From positions 434,001 through 498,000 of the forward strand of contig NZ_AP012327.1 in assembly GCF_001042615.1 (NCBI RefSeq): 64,000 bases of DNA, read 5' to 3'. Below, piece after piece: positions 28,392 through 37,948 of this stretch (position 1 is the stretch's first letter; every line of letters starts with the position of its first letter). A program made the translations under genes and the position numbers. The stretch is from Bifidobacterium catenulatum subsp. kashiwanohense JCM 15439 = DSM 21854 (lineage in GTDB: Bacteria > Actinomycetota > Actinomycetes > Actinomycetales > Bifidobacteriaceae). Under the pieces are notes generated by a model, which saw only the letters and a program-made list of their open reading frames with translations, searched no databases and was not told the DNA's origin.

Positions 28392-31232
28392 GTGCCGAAA
28401 GCACGCGTATATGAACTTGCCAAGGAACTTGGCGTTGACAGCAAGACTGTTTTGAACAAACTTGAGGCGATGGGCGAATTCGTGAAGTCTGCATCGTCTA
28501 CCGTTGAACCTCCGGTTGCCCGTAAGCTGAGGAATGCTTTCGCTTCCAACGCGCAGAGCAACGCATCTGAATCCAAGAAGCCTGCGGCCCCGGCCAAGAA
28601 GTCGGTTGCCCCAGCGGCTTCGCCCACTCCTGCGCCTCGCGCCACTCCTGCTGCTCCTGCGGCATCCGCGGCAAAGCCTGCCGCTCCAAAGCCGGCACGT
28701 CCTGCAGCATCCAAGTCCGAAGCCCCGAAGCCCGGCCAGCGCATGCCTCGTCCGGGTGATTCCCGCCAGCATGGCAATCGCGCCAACGGTAACACTCCGC
28801 GTCCGCAGGGCGAACGCCGTCAGGGCGGCAAGTCGGCTCCGGTTCCGGGACCTCGCGCACAGCGCAACAATACCAATGCTCCGCAGGGCGGCAATGGCAA
28901 CAATGCCGCCAATGGTGCGAAGCCGCACACTCCGGGTCCGCGTCCGGGCAACAATCCGTTCAGCCGCAAGCAGGGCATGCGTACCCCGACACCGGGTGAC
29001 ATTCCGCGTCCGCATCCGATGAACCGTCCGAGCGCCAACAACAATGGCGAAGGCCGTCGTAGCGGCCGCCCGGGTCAGGGTGGCGGCCAGCGTGGTGGTT
29101 TCCGCGGTCGTCCGGGTCAGGGCACCGGTGCGAAGCCGGGCCAGTGGGGCCAGCATCGTCCGGGTCAGGGTGGCGGTCAGCGCCCTGCAGGCGGTGGCAA
29201 CCGTTTCGGTGGCGGTTCCAATACCAATGGTGGCGGTTTCCAGGGTGGCAATAGCGCTCCGGGCAACGGTCCGGCACGCGGCGGCGGTCGCGGTCGCGGC
29301 GGTGCTGCAGGCGCATTCGGACGTCAGGGCGGCAAGTCCTCGAAGGCCCGTAAGAATCGTCTGGCAAAGCGTCAGGAATTCCAGGAGATGAAGGCCCCGG
29401 TCATCGGCGGTGTGCGCATTCCTACCGGCAACGGCCAGACCGTTCGCCTGCGTCAGGGTGCATCCCTCGCCGATTTGGCCGAAAAGATCAATGTCAATCC
29501 GGCTGCTTTGGTCACTGTGCTCTTCCATCTTGGTGAGATGGCCACGGCAACCCAGTCCTTGGACGAGTCCACCTTCCAGATTCTCGGCGAGGAAATCGGC
29601 TGGGATATCAAGATCGTGTCTGCCGAAGAGGAAGACAAGGAGCTGCTGCAGCAGTTCGACATCGACTTGGATGAGGAAGAGCTGCAGGAGGATGAGGACC
29701 TGAAGCCGCGTCCGCCGGTCGTTACCGTGATGGGCCATGTCGATCACGGTAAGACCCGACTGCTCGACACCATTCGCCGTACCAACGTCATCGCACGTGA
29801 AGCCGGTGGCATCACCCAGCGTATCGGTGCATATCAGGTGACCGTCGATCTTGAGGGCGAACCGCGTAAGATCACGTTCCTTGATACCCCAGGCCATGAA
29901 GCCTTCACCGCCATGCGTGCCCGTGGCGCCGAGCTCACCGACGTCGCGATTCTCGTGGTCGCGGCAGATGACGGCGTAATGCCGCAGACCGTGGAAGCCA
30001 TCAACCACGCGCAGGCGGCCAACGTGCCGATCGTGGTGGCCGTCAATAAGATCGATAAGCAGGGAGCGAACCCCGACAAGGTCCGCGGCCAGCTCACTGA
30101 ATACGGTCTCGTGCCGGAAGAATACGGTGGCAGCACCATGTTCGTTGACATTTCCGCCAAGCAGGGCACCAATGTCGACAAGCTGCTCGAAGCCGTGCTT
30201 CTTACCGCCGATGCTGAGCTTGATCTGCGTGCTAACCCGGATATGGACGCTCGCGGTGCCACCGTGGAAGCTCGACTTGACAAGGGTCGTGGTGCCGTGG
30301 CGACCGTGCTTGTTCAGTCCGGTACGCTGCACATCGGCGACTCCATCGTCGCTGGCACCTCCTACGGACGCGTCCGCGCCATGCTTGACGAGAACGGCAA
30401 CCACATGAAGGAAGCCGCGCCGTCCACTCCGGTGCAGGTGCTTGGCTTGACCTCCGTGCCGACCGCAGGCGACCTGTTCCTGGTGGCCTCCGACGACCGT
30501 ACCGCACGCCAGATTGCCGAGAAGCGTCAGGCCACTGAGCGTGCCGCTCAGCTGGCCAAACGTCGTAAGGTCGTGTCTCTGGAAAGCCTCAAGGAGCAGT
30601 TCGCCAAGTCCGAAGTCGACATGCTCAACATCGTCATCAAGGGCGATTCCTCCGGTTCTGTCGAAGCGCTGGAAGATTCCTTGATGAAGATCGAAGTGTC
30701 CGACGAGGTCGGCATCCAGGTGATCCACCGTGGCGTCGGCGCCATCACCCAGAATGACGTCAACCTGGCTACCGTCGACAAGGCCGTCATCATCGGCTTC
30801 AACGTTCGCCCGAACCGTCAGGTGGCGGATCTGGCCGAACGCGAAGGCGTGGAAATCAAGTACTACTCGATCATCTACAAGGCCATCGAAGACATCGAGG
30901 CATCCCTCAAGGGCATGCTCAAGCCGGAATTCGAAGAGGTCGTTACTTCCCACTCCGAGATCCGCGAGATCTTCCGTTCCTCCAAGTTCGGCAACATCGC
31001 GGGTGTCATGGTGCAAGACGGCGAAGTCAAGCGCGGTACGAAGTGCCGTATTCTGCGCAACGGTATCGCAACCGTCAACGATCTCGAGATTTCCTCGCTG
31101 CGTCGTTTCAAGGACGACGTCACTTCCGTCAAGGAAGGTTACGAAGCGGGTATCAACCTCGGTTCGTTCAACGATATCGAGCTTGGCGATATTATCGAGA
31201 CCTTCGAAATGCAGGAAATCGAACGTAAGTAG
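28392..31232 (+). CDS. infB: Translation initiation factor IF-2
   Basis: A 946-residue IF-2, the GTPase that brings initiator tRNA to the 30S subunit. The first 50 residues are the IF2_N fold ([20 protein letters not shown]). Residues of about 60-320 form a disordered linker rich in A, P, then G, N, Q and R. A second IF2_N module follows, then the G domain with GHVDHGKT near residue 449, DTPGHEAF near 498, NKID near 552 and a closing SAK motif. The GTG start at 28392 follows TAGGAGAAATTGA. The very long basic linker is normal for actinobacteria. Confidence 0.98.
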   Translation: MPKARVYELAKELGVDSKTVLNKLEAMGEFVKSASSTVEPPVARKLRNAFASNAQSNASESKKPAAPAKKSVAPAASPTPAPRATPAAPAASAAKPAAPKPARPAASKSEAPKPGQRMPRPGDSRQHGNRANGNTPRPQGERRQGGKSAPVPGPRAQRNNTNAPQGGNGNNAANGAKPHTPGPRPGNNPFSRKQGMRTPTPGDIPRPHPMNRPSANNNGEGRRSGRPGQGGGQRGGFRGRPGQGTGAKPGQWGQHRPGQGGGQRPAGGGNRFGGGSNTNGGGFQGGNSAPGNGPARGGGRGRGGAAGAFGRQGGKSSKARKNRLAKRQEFQEMKAPVIGGVRIPTGNGQTVRLRQGASLADLAEKINVNPAALVTVLFHLGEMATATQSLDESTFQILGEEIGWDIKIVSAEEEDKELLQQFDIDLDEEELQEDEDLKPRPPVVTVMGHVDHGKTRLLDTIRRTNVIAREAGGITQRIGAYQVTVDLEGEPRKITFLDTPGHEAFTAMRARGAELTDVAILVVAADDGVMPQTVEAINHAQAANVPIVVAVNKIDKQGANPDKVRGQLTEYGLVPEEYGGSTMFVDISAKQGTNVDKLLEAVLLTADAELDLRANPDMDARGATVEARLDKGRGAVATVLVQSGTLHIGDSIVAGTSYGRVRAMLDENGNHMKEAAPSTPVQVLGLTSVPTAGDLFLVASDDRTARQIAEKRQATERAAQLAKRRKVVSLESLKEQFAKSEVDMLNIVIKGDSSGSVEALEDSLMKIEVSDEVGIQVIHRGVGAITQNDVNLATVDKAVIIGFNVRPNRQVADLAEREGVEIKYYSIIYKAIEDIEASLKGMLKPEFEEVVTSHSEIREIFRSSKFGNIAGVMVQDGEVKRGTKCRILRNGIATVNDLEISSLRRFKDDVTSVKEGYEAGINLGSFNDIELGDIIETFEMQEIERK

Positions 31233-31267
31233 TCGATTGATTCGAACCAGCGATCGATAACAGGAAA

Positions 31268-31304
31268 GGAACGCCCACAGCTGACATACGGCTGCGGGCG
31301 TTCC
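31268..31304 (+). terminator. Hairpin between infB and rbfA
   Basis: A 14-bp stem with one mismatch, GGAACGCCCACAGC / GCTGCGGGCGTTCC, around a 9-base loop and with no long T-run. It may be a partial terminator or RNA processing element. Confidence 0.5.
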
Positions 31305-31367
31305 GCGATACAACAAGAACTTATTTCAAAAACTAAGCTGATACATTCATCTGATTGAAGGACGATA

Positions 31368-31871
31368 ATGGCAGGAACCAATCCTCGCGCCGCACGTATC
31401 GCGGCGTTGATCCAACGTGTGATCGCATCCTCCATGGAGGCGCAGCTGCACGACAAGCGTCTCGCAAACGTGACCATCACCGAAGTGCGTGTGACCAACG
31501 ATCTGCAGATTGCCAAGGTCTACTGGACCCAGCTTGGCCGTGAAGGCCACGAGCAGGGCGAGCGTCGCCGCGCACAGCAGGCGTTGAACCAAGCCAAGGG
31601 CCGTCTGCGTTCCCTCGTGGGCACTAAAGCCGGCCTGCGCCTGACTCCGCAGCTCGAATTCGTGTTTGACGAGGTGCCGGGCGAAGCACATGAAATCGAA
31701 GATATTCTCGCCATCGCGCGCAAGCGTGACGAAGAGCTCGCCAAAACCCGCAAAACCGCGCAGTATGCGGGCGAAGCCGATCCGTACAAGCATCCGGAAG
31801 AGGATGACGACGATGATTTCGACGATGACGACGTCGAAGTCGAAGATTGGGACGATGACGAAGAAGCCTGA
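31368..31871 (+). CDS. rbfA: 30S ribosome-binding factor A
   Basis: A 167-residue RbfA, a KH-like factor that matures the 5' end of 16S rRNA and aids cold adaptation. The core has RIAALIQRVIASSMEAQL and VTNDLQIAKVYWTQLG. After residue 120 there is an extremely acidic tail made almost only of D and E. That tail overlaps the truB start by 17 bases. Confidence 0.96.
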   Translation: MAGTNPRAARIAALIQRVIASSMEAQLHDKRLANVTITEVRVTNDLQIAKVYWTQLGREGHEQGERRRAQQALNQAKGRLRSLVGTKAGLRLTPQLEFVFDEVPGEAHEIEDILAIARKRDEELAKTRKTAQYAGEADPYKHPEEDDDDDFDDDDVEVEDWDDDEEA

Positions 31872-32919
31872 ACATTCCGGTCTGCTGGTCATCGACAAGC
31901 CGCAGGGCGTCACCAGCCATGACGTGGTCGCGGCCGTACGCGGCGCCCTGCATATGAAACGAGTCGGGCATGCGGGCACGCTCGATCCGATGGCCACCGG
32001 CGTGCTGGTGGTCGGATTCGGCAATGCCACGCGACTGCTCAACTACATTGTCGACCATAACAAAACGTACGAGGCCACCATTCGCCTTGGGCAGCGCACT
32101 ACCACGGACGATGCCGAAGGCGAGTTGCTGCCGGGGGAGTGGGCAGCGAGCTTTCCCTCACGTCAAGCTGTGGAACAGCTGATCGCAGAACGGTTTACCG
32201 GGCGCATCGAACAGGTACCGAACGTCTACTCCGCCATTAAGGTCAACGGTCAGCGCGCCTATGATCTAGCGCGCGAAGGTAAGGATGTGGAACTTAAGGC
32301 ACGTCCTGTGACCATCGAAGAGTTCAACGTACGGCAGGTGCGTTACGGCTACACGCATAGCGATCGTGCCGGCGTGGAACTTGTTGGCGCAGTCGTGGCC
32401 GAGAAGGCAAGCGATGGATGGATTGCCAACATTGCACCGCATGAAGACATGCAGCCCGTTATGGAACTCGACGTGACCGTGACTTGTTCCGCAGGCACCT
32501 ACATTCGCGCGCTCGCACGCGATCTGGGCGAGGAACTCGGGTTGGGAGGCCACCTGACGATGTTGCGGCGCACGCGCGTCGGCAGATTCTCAGTGAATAT
32601 GCCCAACGTCATGAGCGCCCACGCTGAATCCAAAACATTCACCAATCGTGAAGGCATGGAAGTGACGCGCAATCGTGCGGTGCTTGACGATGCCGATCAT
32701 GCGCTCGATCATGCGCTCGATCCCGTGGCCAGCGCCGCGGCTTCCATGAGTATGCTGGCCGTTAGCGAGCAAGAGGCGGCCGACTTGCGTTTCGGACGCA
32801 GAATCGCGCATGACGTACGTACGACCACGGCGGCGTACGTTGAGGAAACCAACGATTTGGTCGCTATCCTCGAACGTGCGAAACGCGGTGAGGCCAAACC
32901 GGTCGCGGTATTCAACTGA
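31855..32919 (+). CDS. truB: tRNA pseudouridine(55) synthase
   Basis: A 354-residue TruB that makes pseudouridine 55 in the T-loop. The opening is HSGLLVIDKPQGVTSHDVV, the catalytic aspartate lies in GHAGTLDPMATGVLV, and the RxGRF-type segment occurs as RRTRVGRFSVN. The ATG at 31855 lies inside the end of rbfA and gives the usual N-terminus, which suggests translational coupling. The C-terminal third is longer than the E. coli enzyme, as in other actinobacteria. Confidence 0.96.
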   Translation: MTKKPEHSGLLVIDKPQGVTSHDVVAAVRGALHMKRVGHAGTLDPMATGVLVVGFGNATRLLNYIVDHNKTYEATIRLGQRTTTDDAEGELLPGEWAASFPSRQAVEQLIAERFTGRIEQVPNVYSAIKVNGQRAYDLAREGKDVELKARPVTIEEFNVRQVRYGYTHSDRAGVELVGAVVAEKASDGWIANIAPHEDMQPVMELDVTVTCSAGTYIRALARDLGEELGLGGHLTMLRRTRVGRFSVNMPNVMSAHAESKTFTNREGMEVTRNRAVLDDADHALDHALDPVASAAASMSMLAVSEQEAADLRFGRRIAHDVRTTTAAYVEETNDLVAILERAKRGEAKPVAVFN

Positions 32920-32964
32920 ACCATCCAATCAGACTACAGATACGAATTCATACACAAGAAGGAC

Positions 32965-34194
32965 ATGATGAAGACAATCACGCTCACGCCTGATGCCAGT
33001 GGCATGGTGGATTGGCCTACGCTGAGCAACGATAAGAAATCCGTGGTGACCATCGGTTCGTTCGATGGCATGCATCAGGGCCATCAGGCGGTGATTCGCC
33101 GCGTGGTGGAACTCGCCAAGAAGGAGCAGTCCTTCTCCGTGGTGGTGCTATTCGATCCGCGCCCTGCATTGGTACACGGTTACGCGGCGAAGAACGGCGG
33201 TCAGGAGCCGCCAGTCGACATGGTTGACACGCAAGCGCTCACCAGCATGCAGGAACGTCTTCGCGCCATCAACAAGCTGGGAGTGGATTACACGCTCATC
33301 GTGCACTACACACTGGCATTCGCAGCGAAATCATACCGATTCTTCCTCGGCCAGATGGTCGGCAAGCTGGGTATGCGCACTTTGGCGCTCGGCTCCGACG
33401 CGGCCATGGGGGCAAATCGCGCCGGAGATGTGAAAGCCATCGAGAATCTAGCGCTCGCTACTGGCGTGTTCCAGCTTGAAGTGGTTGATGATCGAGGTCC
33501 CGGAGAGACCCGAGTTCCAGCCAATGCCCAACCGGTTATGCCGACCGGCCACGGCGAGCCGACAGACCCGCTGGAAGGCGCTTCCAAGGCGGAACGCCGC
33601 GCATGGAGCAAGAAGAACCAAGCCAAGCCCGTGCGTGTGTGGAGTTCCACGAACGTGCGCTACCTGTTAGGCCAGGGACGCATCAAAGACGCCGACGCGA
33701 TTCTGGGGCATCCGCACGCCGTGGAAGGCATTGTGGTGCACGGCGAGGAACGTGGACGCACCATTGGATTCCCGACGGCGAATTTGAGTGACAATGTGGC
33801 CGGTTATCTGCCGGTTGACGGCGTGTATGCGGGTTGGCTCGTTGACTTGGGGTCGAAAACTGCAGAGAGCGACCATGCGGAAGCAGCGTCCGATGGTATT
33901 TCGCAACAGTTTGACTCGTCTTCCGTTGACGCCCGCCTTGCCGATCATTCGCCGTATCGTTGGCCCGCTGCGATTTCCATCGGCACCAAGCCGACCTTCA
34001 ACGAGGCGACCGGAATGAACGATCGCGTGGTCGAAGCTTACGCCATCACCGACGATTGGCTTGATTTGTACGATCATCAGGTGCGCGTGGAATTTACAGG
34101 ATTCCTGCGTCCGCAAATCAAGTTCGATTCCGCACAGGATCTGATCGACGAGCTGAAGCGCAATGTCGAGGAAACCAAGCGAATTACTGCCTGA
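32965..34194 (+). CDS. ribF: Bifunctional riboflavin kinase / FAD synthetase
   Basis: A 409-residue RibF that makes FMN and then FAD. The N-terminal nucleotidyltransferase has GSFDGMHQGHQAVI. The C-terminal riboflavin kinase has GRTIGFPTANL and the SIGTKPTFNE metal/substrate segment. It is about 80-100 residues longer than usual because of two insertions: one near residues 180-220 (basic, with many A, E and K) and one near 290-325 (acidic and serine-rich). The start follows AGAAGGAC. Confidence 0.95.
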   Translation: MMKTITLTPDASGMVDWPTLSNDKKSVVTIGSFDGMHQGHQAVIRRVVELAKKEQSFSVVVLFDPRPALVHGYAAKNGGQEPPVDMVDTQALTSMQERLRAINKLGVDYTLIVHYTLAFAAKSYRFFLGQMVGKLGMRTLALGSDAAMGANRAGDVKAIENLALATGVFQLEVVDDRGPGETRVPANAQPVMPTGHGEPTDPLEGASKAERRAWSKKNQAKPVRVWSSTNVRYLLGQGRIKDADAILGHPHAVEGIVVHGEERGRTIGFPTANLSDNVAGYLPVDGVYAGWLVDLGSKTAESDHAEAASDGISQQFDSSSVDARLADHSPYRWPAAISIGTKPTFNEATGMNDRVVEAYAITDDWLDLYDHQVRVEFTGFLRPQIKFDSAQDLIDELKRNVEETKRITA

Positions 34195-34236
34195 TTCTAA
34201 TCACAATAATAATTACGATAATGACAGTGATTAATG

Positions 34237-34272
34237 AATGCTGATATTTTCGATAAAAACGTATCAGCATTC
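34237..34272. terminator. Hairpin downstream of ribF
   Basis: Arms GAATGCTGATA and TATCAGCATTC around a 14-base AT-rich loop. It is probably the ribF terminator or a transcript-end stabiliser, although no T-run follows on the plus strand. Confidence 0.5.
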
Positions 34273-34280
34273 AAAAAAAT

Positions 34281-34320
34281 AGTGGGGCTCTTACGTAAGA
34301 ATCTACGTAAGAGCCCCACT
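34281..34320 (-). terminator. radA terminator
   Basis: Perfect 17-bp stem, AGTGGGGCTCTTACGTA and its complement, with a 6-base loop. On the minus strand it is followed by a TTTTTTT run, so it serves radA; it can also stop transcription from ribF. Confidence 0.85.
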
Positions 34321-34393
34321 AGTATAGGTTAAAAAATAACATAATGTGTATGCTTCGCGTACATACATGCGAAAACGGTATGTAGGGTGTGTG

Positions 34394-35812
34394 CTACCGC
34401 AACATGGCGCCAAGCGCATCCTGCAATGTGTCGACCTGAACGATCGACAATCCGGGAATTGCGATTTCCCTACGTAATGTCGGCACTACAGCGGTGGTGA
34501 AGCCAAGACGGGCAGCCTCGCGCAACCGGTATTCCAGTCGCGGTACCGGACGTACCTGCCCGGTCAACGAAATCTCACCGATCGCACACGTGGTGCGGCC
34601 GATCGCCTTCGACTTCGCGGCGCTCGCCAACGCGCCCACAATCGCCAGATCGCAACCCGGCTCGCGTGCCTGACCTCCGGCAATCGTGGAAATATAGAGA
34701 TCGTTCGCCAGAAGATTGACGTTGCCATGCCTGTATAGCACCGCCACCAGCATGGCGATGCGGTTCGCATCCACGCCATTCGCCGCACGGCGAGGCGTCG
34801 GCAATACCGATTTGGTGACCAACGACTGCACTTCGATGGGCAGGCTGCGGTGGCCGTCCAACGTGAACGTCACGCACGTGCCCTCCACCGGAGCGGAACT
34901 GGCGGAATTGGAAGACGAAAGAAAAAGCCCAGACGGGTCCGTCACCTCTTCGATGCCTTCGCCGCTCATATCGAAACAGCCGACCTCATCGGTGGGACCG
35001 AAACGATTCTTCACCGCGCGCAGCATGCGAAGCGCGGTTTCAGCATCCCCTTCGAACTGGCAGACCACATCAACGAGATGCTCCAACGTGCGCGGACCGG
35101 CAATCGAGCCGTCTTTGGTGACATGACCGACCAGTAATACTGGAATATCAAGCGTTTTTGCGGTGTCGATCAGGGCGCTCGCCACTTCGCGCACCTGCGT
35201 CGACCCTCCGGAAATTCCGTCGACTTCCTGCGAGACGATGGTCTGCGCGGAATCGACGATGGCCAGCGCAGGCTTGCTTTGCTCGATCAGTCCGAGCACG
35301 GTCGACAGGTCGGTGGTGGCGGCCAGTAGCAGATTCGGCTCGACCGCGCCTATGCGTGATGCCCGCATACGCACCTGCGCCTGCGATTCCTCGCCGGAAA
35401 TATACAGCACCGTGTTGCGTTCCGGTTGCGCCGCGCAAAGACGGGCCACGTTGCCGGCGGTTTCCAGTAGCAGCGTCGATTTGCCGATGCCCGGCTCGCC
35501 TGCGATGAGCGTCACGGAGCCGGGTACGATGCCGCCGCCGAGTATGCGGTTGAATTCCGTGAAACCCGTGCTGATTCTGGAAATGTTTTCCGTGCCGATT
35601 TCCGTGATGGGCTTCGCAGTGGAAGCGGGCACCGCATGCGATTGCGTGCGCGATGTGCGCCCGGGAGCCGCGGTGCGTTTCGAAGCGGCGGGACGGGCCT
35701 CATGAAATTCCTCGATGGTGCCCCACTGGCCGCATTCGGGGCATCGGCCCAGCCATTTCGGGCCGTTCCAGCCGCATTCGGAACATACAAATTGCGAGGA
35801 CGTCTTTGCCAT
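34394..35812 (-). CDS. radA: DNA repair protein RadA
   Basis: A 472-residue RadA, a RecA-like helicase that drives branch migration in recombination. It has an N-terminal C4 zinc finger (CSECGWNGPKWLGRCPECG), the Walker A box GEPGIGKST, the RadA signature KNRFGPTDEVG and a C-terminal Lon-protease-like domain. The ATG at 35812 gives the usual MAKTSSQFVC start; a TTG ten codons upstream is possible but adds non-conserved residues. It stands alone, convergent with ribF. Confidence 0.96.
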   Translation of the reverse strand: MAKTSSQFVCSECGWNGPKWLGRCPECGQWGTIEEFHEARPAASKRTAAPGRTSRTQSHAVPASTAKPITEIGTENISRISTGFTEFNRILGGGIVPGSVTLIAGEPGIGKSTLLLETAGNVARLCAAQPERNTVLYISGEESQAQVRMRASRIGAVEPNLLLAATTDLSTVLGLIEQSKPALAIVDSAQTIVSQEVDGISGGSTQVREVASALIDTAKTLDIPVLLVGHVTKDGSIAGPRTLEHLVDVVCQFEGDAETALRMLRAVKNRFGPTDEVGCFDMSGEGIEEVTDPSGLFLSSSNSASSAPVEGTCVTFTLDGHRSLPIEVQSLVTKSVLPTPRRAANGVDANRIAMLVAVLYRHGNVNLLANDLYISTIAGGQAREPGCDLAIVGALASAAKSKAIGRTTCAIGEISLTGQVRPVPRLEYRLREAARLGFTTAVVPTLRREIAIPGLSIVQVDTLQDALGAMLR

Positions 35813-35939
35813 ACCGCCGACAATACGGATATTTTGAGACAAGTGTTCGCCGCGATGTTAAGGGGGTGCTGATGCGGGGGTGCTGCGCTATTGTGTCGTC
35901 CGGATTTGAGCGTCTTGCGGATGTGAAAGAATAACAGCC

Positions 35940-36566
35940 ATGTCTAATACGCAAACTTCCTCTTCCCATGGCAAGCTGATTGCGGCTGTCGTTGCCGCCG
36001 CTTTGGTGGTTGTACTCGCTTTGGTATCCGCTTTTATTTGGCCCGGCTGGGCGTTGAACAAGGGTGGCGAGGCGCGCTCCCAAGGCACCACTTCTCAGGG
36101 AGCGTCGCAGGATGCCTCCGAGCCGACCACGCCGTCCATCGACGCGGTGGCTTTGCCGGATGATGCCAGCGAACTGCTGAAGGCCATGCCTGATGCCGTA
36201 CTGAATTTCGCACGTACCAAGGCCGCTGCCGGCACTTCTTGGAGCGGCGCATCTCCGGTTGAGGAGTACACGCTGACGTATTCAACCGGCACGGACGGTC
36301 AGGAAGTCACTCTTGAAGTGGCGCAGTGGTCCCAGGGCGAGGATGCGCAAAGCCAGTACGACAATCTGACCGGTGCCATGACCGGCAAGGAACTGGGCAG
36401 TGGCAATGTGAAGGTTTCCGGCGAGGCTACCGGCGCCTACAGTGCCAAAACCGATCCGAACGATGAGACCAAGGCCATCGCCGTCTGGCGTAACGATACC
36501 GTGGTGTTCCAGGCCACTGGTGCCAAGGATTCGGTGCGTCGCTTCTACCAGCAGTTCCCGCTGTGA
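35940..36566 (+). CDS. Membrane-anchored extracellular protein, function unknown
   Basis: A 208-residue protein with a short cytoplasmic start, one hydrophobic helix (LIAAVVAAALVVVLALVSAF, residues 13-32), then a 40-residue spacer rich in S, T, Q and A, and an extracellular domain of about 130 residues. That domain ends in alternating strands (VTLEVAQWSQG, KAIAVWRNDTVVFQATG). The layout suggests a cell-surface anchored module. No catalytic motif is visible and I do not recognise the family. It is monocistronic and divergent from radA. Confidence 0.8.
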   Translation: MSNTQTSSSHGKLIAAVVAAALVVVLALVSAFIWPGWALNKGGEARSQGTTSQGASQDASEPTTPSIDAVALPDDASELLKAMPDAVLNFARTKAAAGTSWSGASPVEEYTLTYSTGTDGQEVTLEVAQWSQGEDAQSQYDNLTGAMTGKELGSGNVKVSGEATGAYSAKTDPNDETKAIAVWRNDTVVFQATGAKDSVRRFYQQFPL

Positions 36567-36768
36567 CATTTGGTGGTCGGATACTGGACTCTCATGATGC
36601 ACGCATGATTTAGTCGTGGCCTATGAGGGTTGTGGTTTATCTAATCTTCCAATAAAGAGGCGTGTGCTTCCACCATATGAATGCGGTTGTGCGCGTTCGT
36701 CCCCGAAGCAGTGTAGTATTGGGCAAGTTGCAAACTTTTACCCTTTGAGTTTAAGAACGGAGGCTGAG

Positions 36769-36858
36769 ATGGGCTCGGTCATCAAGAAGCGCCGCAAGCG
36801 CATGAGCAAGAAGAAGCACCGCAAACTGCTTCGTAAGACTCGCCACCAGCGCAAGTAG
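36769..36858 (+). CDS. Small ribosomal protein bS22 (AURKAIP1/COX24-like)
   Basis: A 29-residue, very basic peptide: MGSVIKKRRKRMSKKKHRK, then LLRKTRHQRK. It matches the 30-33-residue actinobacterial protein found in mycobacterial 30S subunits and named bS22, related to mitochondrial AURKAIP1/COX24. GGAGG lies seven bases before the ATG and a strong terminator follows. It is easily missed because of its length. Confidence 0.88.
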   Translation: MGSVIKKRRKRMSKKKHRKLLRKTRHQRK

Positions 36859-36888
36859 TCTTCAGGCGCGGTTGAGGCGTCGCTTAAA

Positions 36889-36926
36889 CAAAATCCCGTA
36901 TATCTTTTTTGATGTGCGGGATTTTT
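36889..36926 (+). terminator. Terminator of bS22
   Basis: Stem AAAATCCCG / CGGGATTTT, closed by a 17-base AT-rich loop, with a T-run at the end. Confidence 0.8.
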
Positions 36927-36954
36927 GCATATTTCAAGGAGATAAACGAAAATC

Positions 36955-37008
36955 ATGAAAACGAAGTCACAAGCAAAATGCAGCATCAATGTCAATAGAT
37001 GCAAATGA
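36955..37008 (+). CDS. Doubtful 17-residue open frame
   Basis: ATG preceded by AAGGAG (12-base spacing) opens MKTKSQAKCSINVNRCK, a basic peptide with two cysteines. Its stop lies in the arm of the rpiA hairpin. There is no family evidence; it is listed only because of the ribosome binding site. Confidence 0.15.
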   Translation: MKTKSQAKCSINVNRCK

Positions 37009-37041
37009 GGCTGTGCGCTCGATGTGAACGCACAGCCTCAT
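37005..37041 (-). terminator. rpiA terminator
   Basis: Perfect 13-bp stem ATGAGGCTGTGCG / CGCACAGCCTCAT with an 11-base loop, directly behind rpiA on the minus strand. The T-run is weak. Confidence 0.65.
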
Positions 37042-37075
37042 AAGGATTCGCGGAACTTCCGCTACTGCTCTAATC

Positions 37076-37774
37076 TCACTTGTTGGAGTTGGTGAGCACG
37101 CGCGGGCCGTTCGGGTCGCCCACGATGACCTGATCAACCATGTGCAGGAACAGGCCGTGCTCCACCACGCCGACGGTGTTGATGAGGTCGTCGGCCAGAG
37201 CTTCCGGGTGTTCGATGCGCTCGAGGTGCAGGTCGACCACATAGTTGTTTTCGTCGGTACGCACCGGCTTACCTTCGGCGTCGAGGCGCAGCACCGGCTT
37301 GTATCCGCGTGCTTCGAACCTCTTGACGACCTGGCCCGCGCCGAACGGAATCACCTCGACCGGCAGCGGGAACTTGCCAATGGTGTCGACGACCTTGGAT
37401 TCGTCCACGATCCACACGATCTTGTTGGAGTTGGTGGCCACGATCTTCTCCCACAGCAGGGCAGCACCGCCGCCCTTGATGCCGTTGAAGTTCTTGTCGA
37501 CCTCGTCGGCACCGTCAATGGTCACGTCGATGTGATCAACGTCATCGATGTCGACGATTTTGATGCCGTAGCCCTCGGCCTGCTCCTGGGTGCGGCGAGA
37601 AGTGGTCACGCCGGTGAACTCCAGGCCTTCCTCCTGTACGCGGCGGCCGAGCTCGTCGACTAGGAAACGCACGGTCGAACCGGTGCCCAGACCTGCGATC
37701 ATGCCGTTCTGAATCAGCTTGGCAGCTTCGATGCCAGCTGCCTTCTTCAATGCGTCCTGCTGTGCCTTGTCCAT
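37076..37774 (-). CDS. rpiA: Ribose-5-phosphate isomerase A
   Basis: A 232-residue RpiA that interconverts ribose 5-phosphate and ribulose 5-phosphate, a step of the bifid shunt pentose pool. It has the phosphate-binding [24 protein letters not shown] and [12 protein letters not shown] motifs. The start at 37774 follows GAAGGAGGATC. An in-frame extension upstream is not coding. Its terminator faces bS22. Confidence 0.97.
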   Translation of the reverse strand: MDKAQQDALKKAAGIEAAKLIQNGMIAGLGTGSTVRFLVDELGRRVQEEGLEFTGVTTSRRTQEQAEGYGIKIVDIDDVDHIDVTIDGADEVDKNFNGIKGGGAALLWEKIVATNSNKIVWIVDESKVVDTIGKFPLPVEVIPFGAGQVVKRFEARGYKPVLRLDAEGKPVRTDENNYVVDLHLERIEHPEALADDLINTVGVVEHGLFLHMVDQVIVGDPNGPRVLTNSNK

Positions 37775-37948
37775 GATCCTCCTTCGATATGGGGTTAAGA
37801 CCGTCTCCATATTATCGGATGTGTTGATTTTTGTGCGTTTGTCGACATGTCTTGGCCGATGATGAGCAATCAATTGCCGACAAATGTTTTCACGAGGTGT
37901 TTCACGCACTTCTTTGGATGGGGATATGGGTCCCAGTGCGCGATTCCA

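Noticed and set aside
28159..28455. 98-codon frame bridging nusA and infB, where YlxR might be expected
   Set aside because: It overlaps both genes, has no YlxR motif (GRGAYVC) and no ribosome binding site.
28272..31316. Open frame of 1014 codons on the minus strand opposite infB
   Set aside because: Shadow of infB; the repetitive A/T/R-rich part is the complement of the Gly/Pro-rich linker.
34850..35705. Plus-strand frames opposite radA
   Set aside because: radA has a zinc finger, Walker A and KNRFG motifs; the opposing frames show none of these features and overlap each other.
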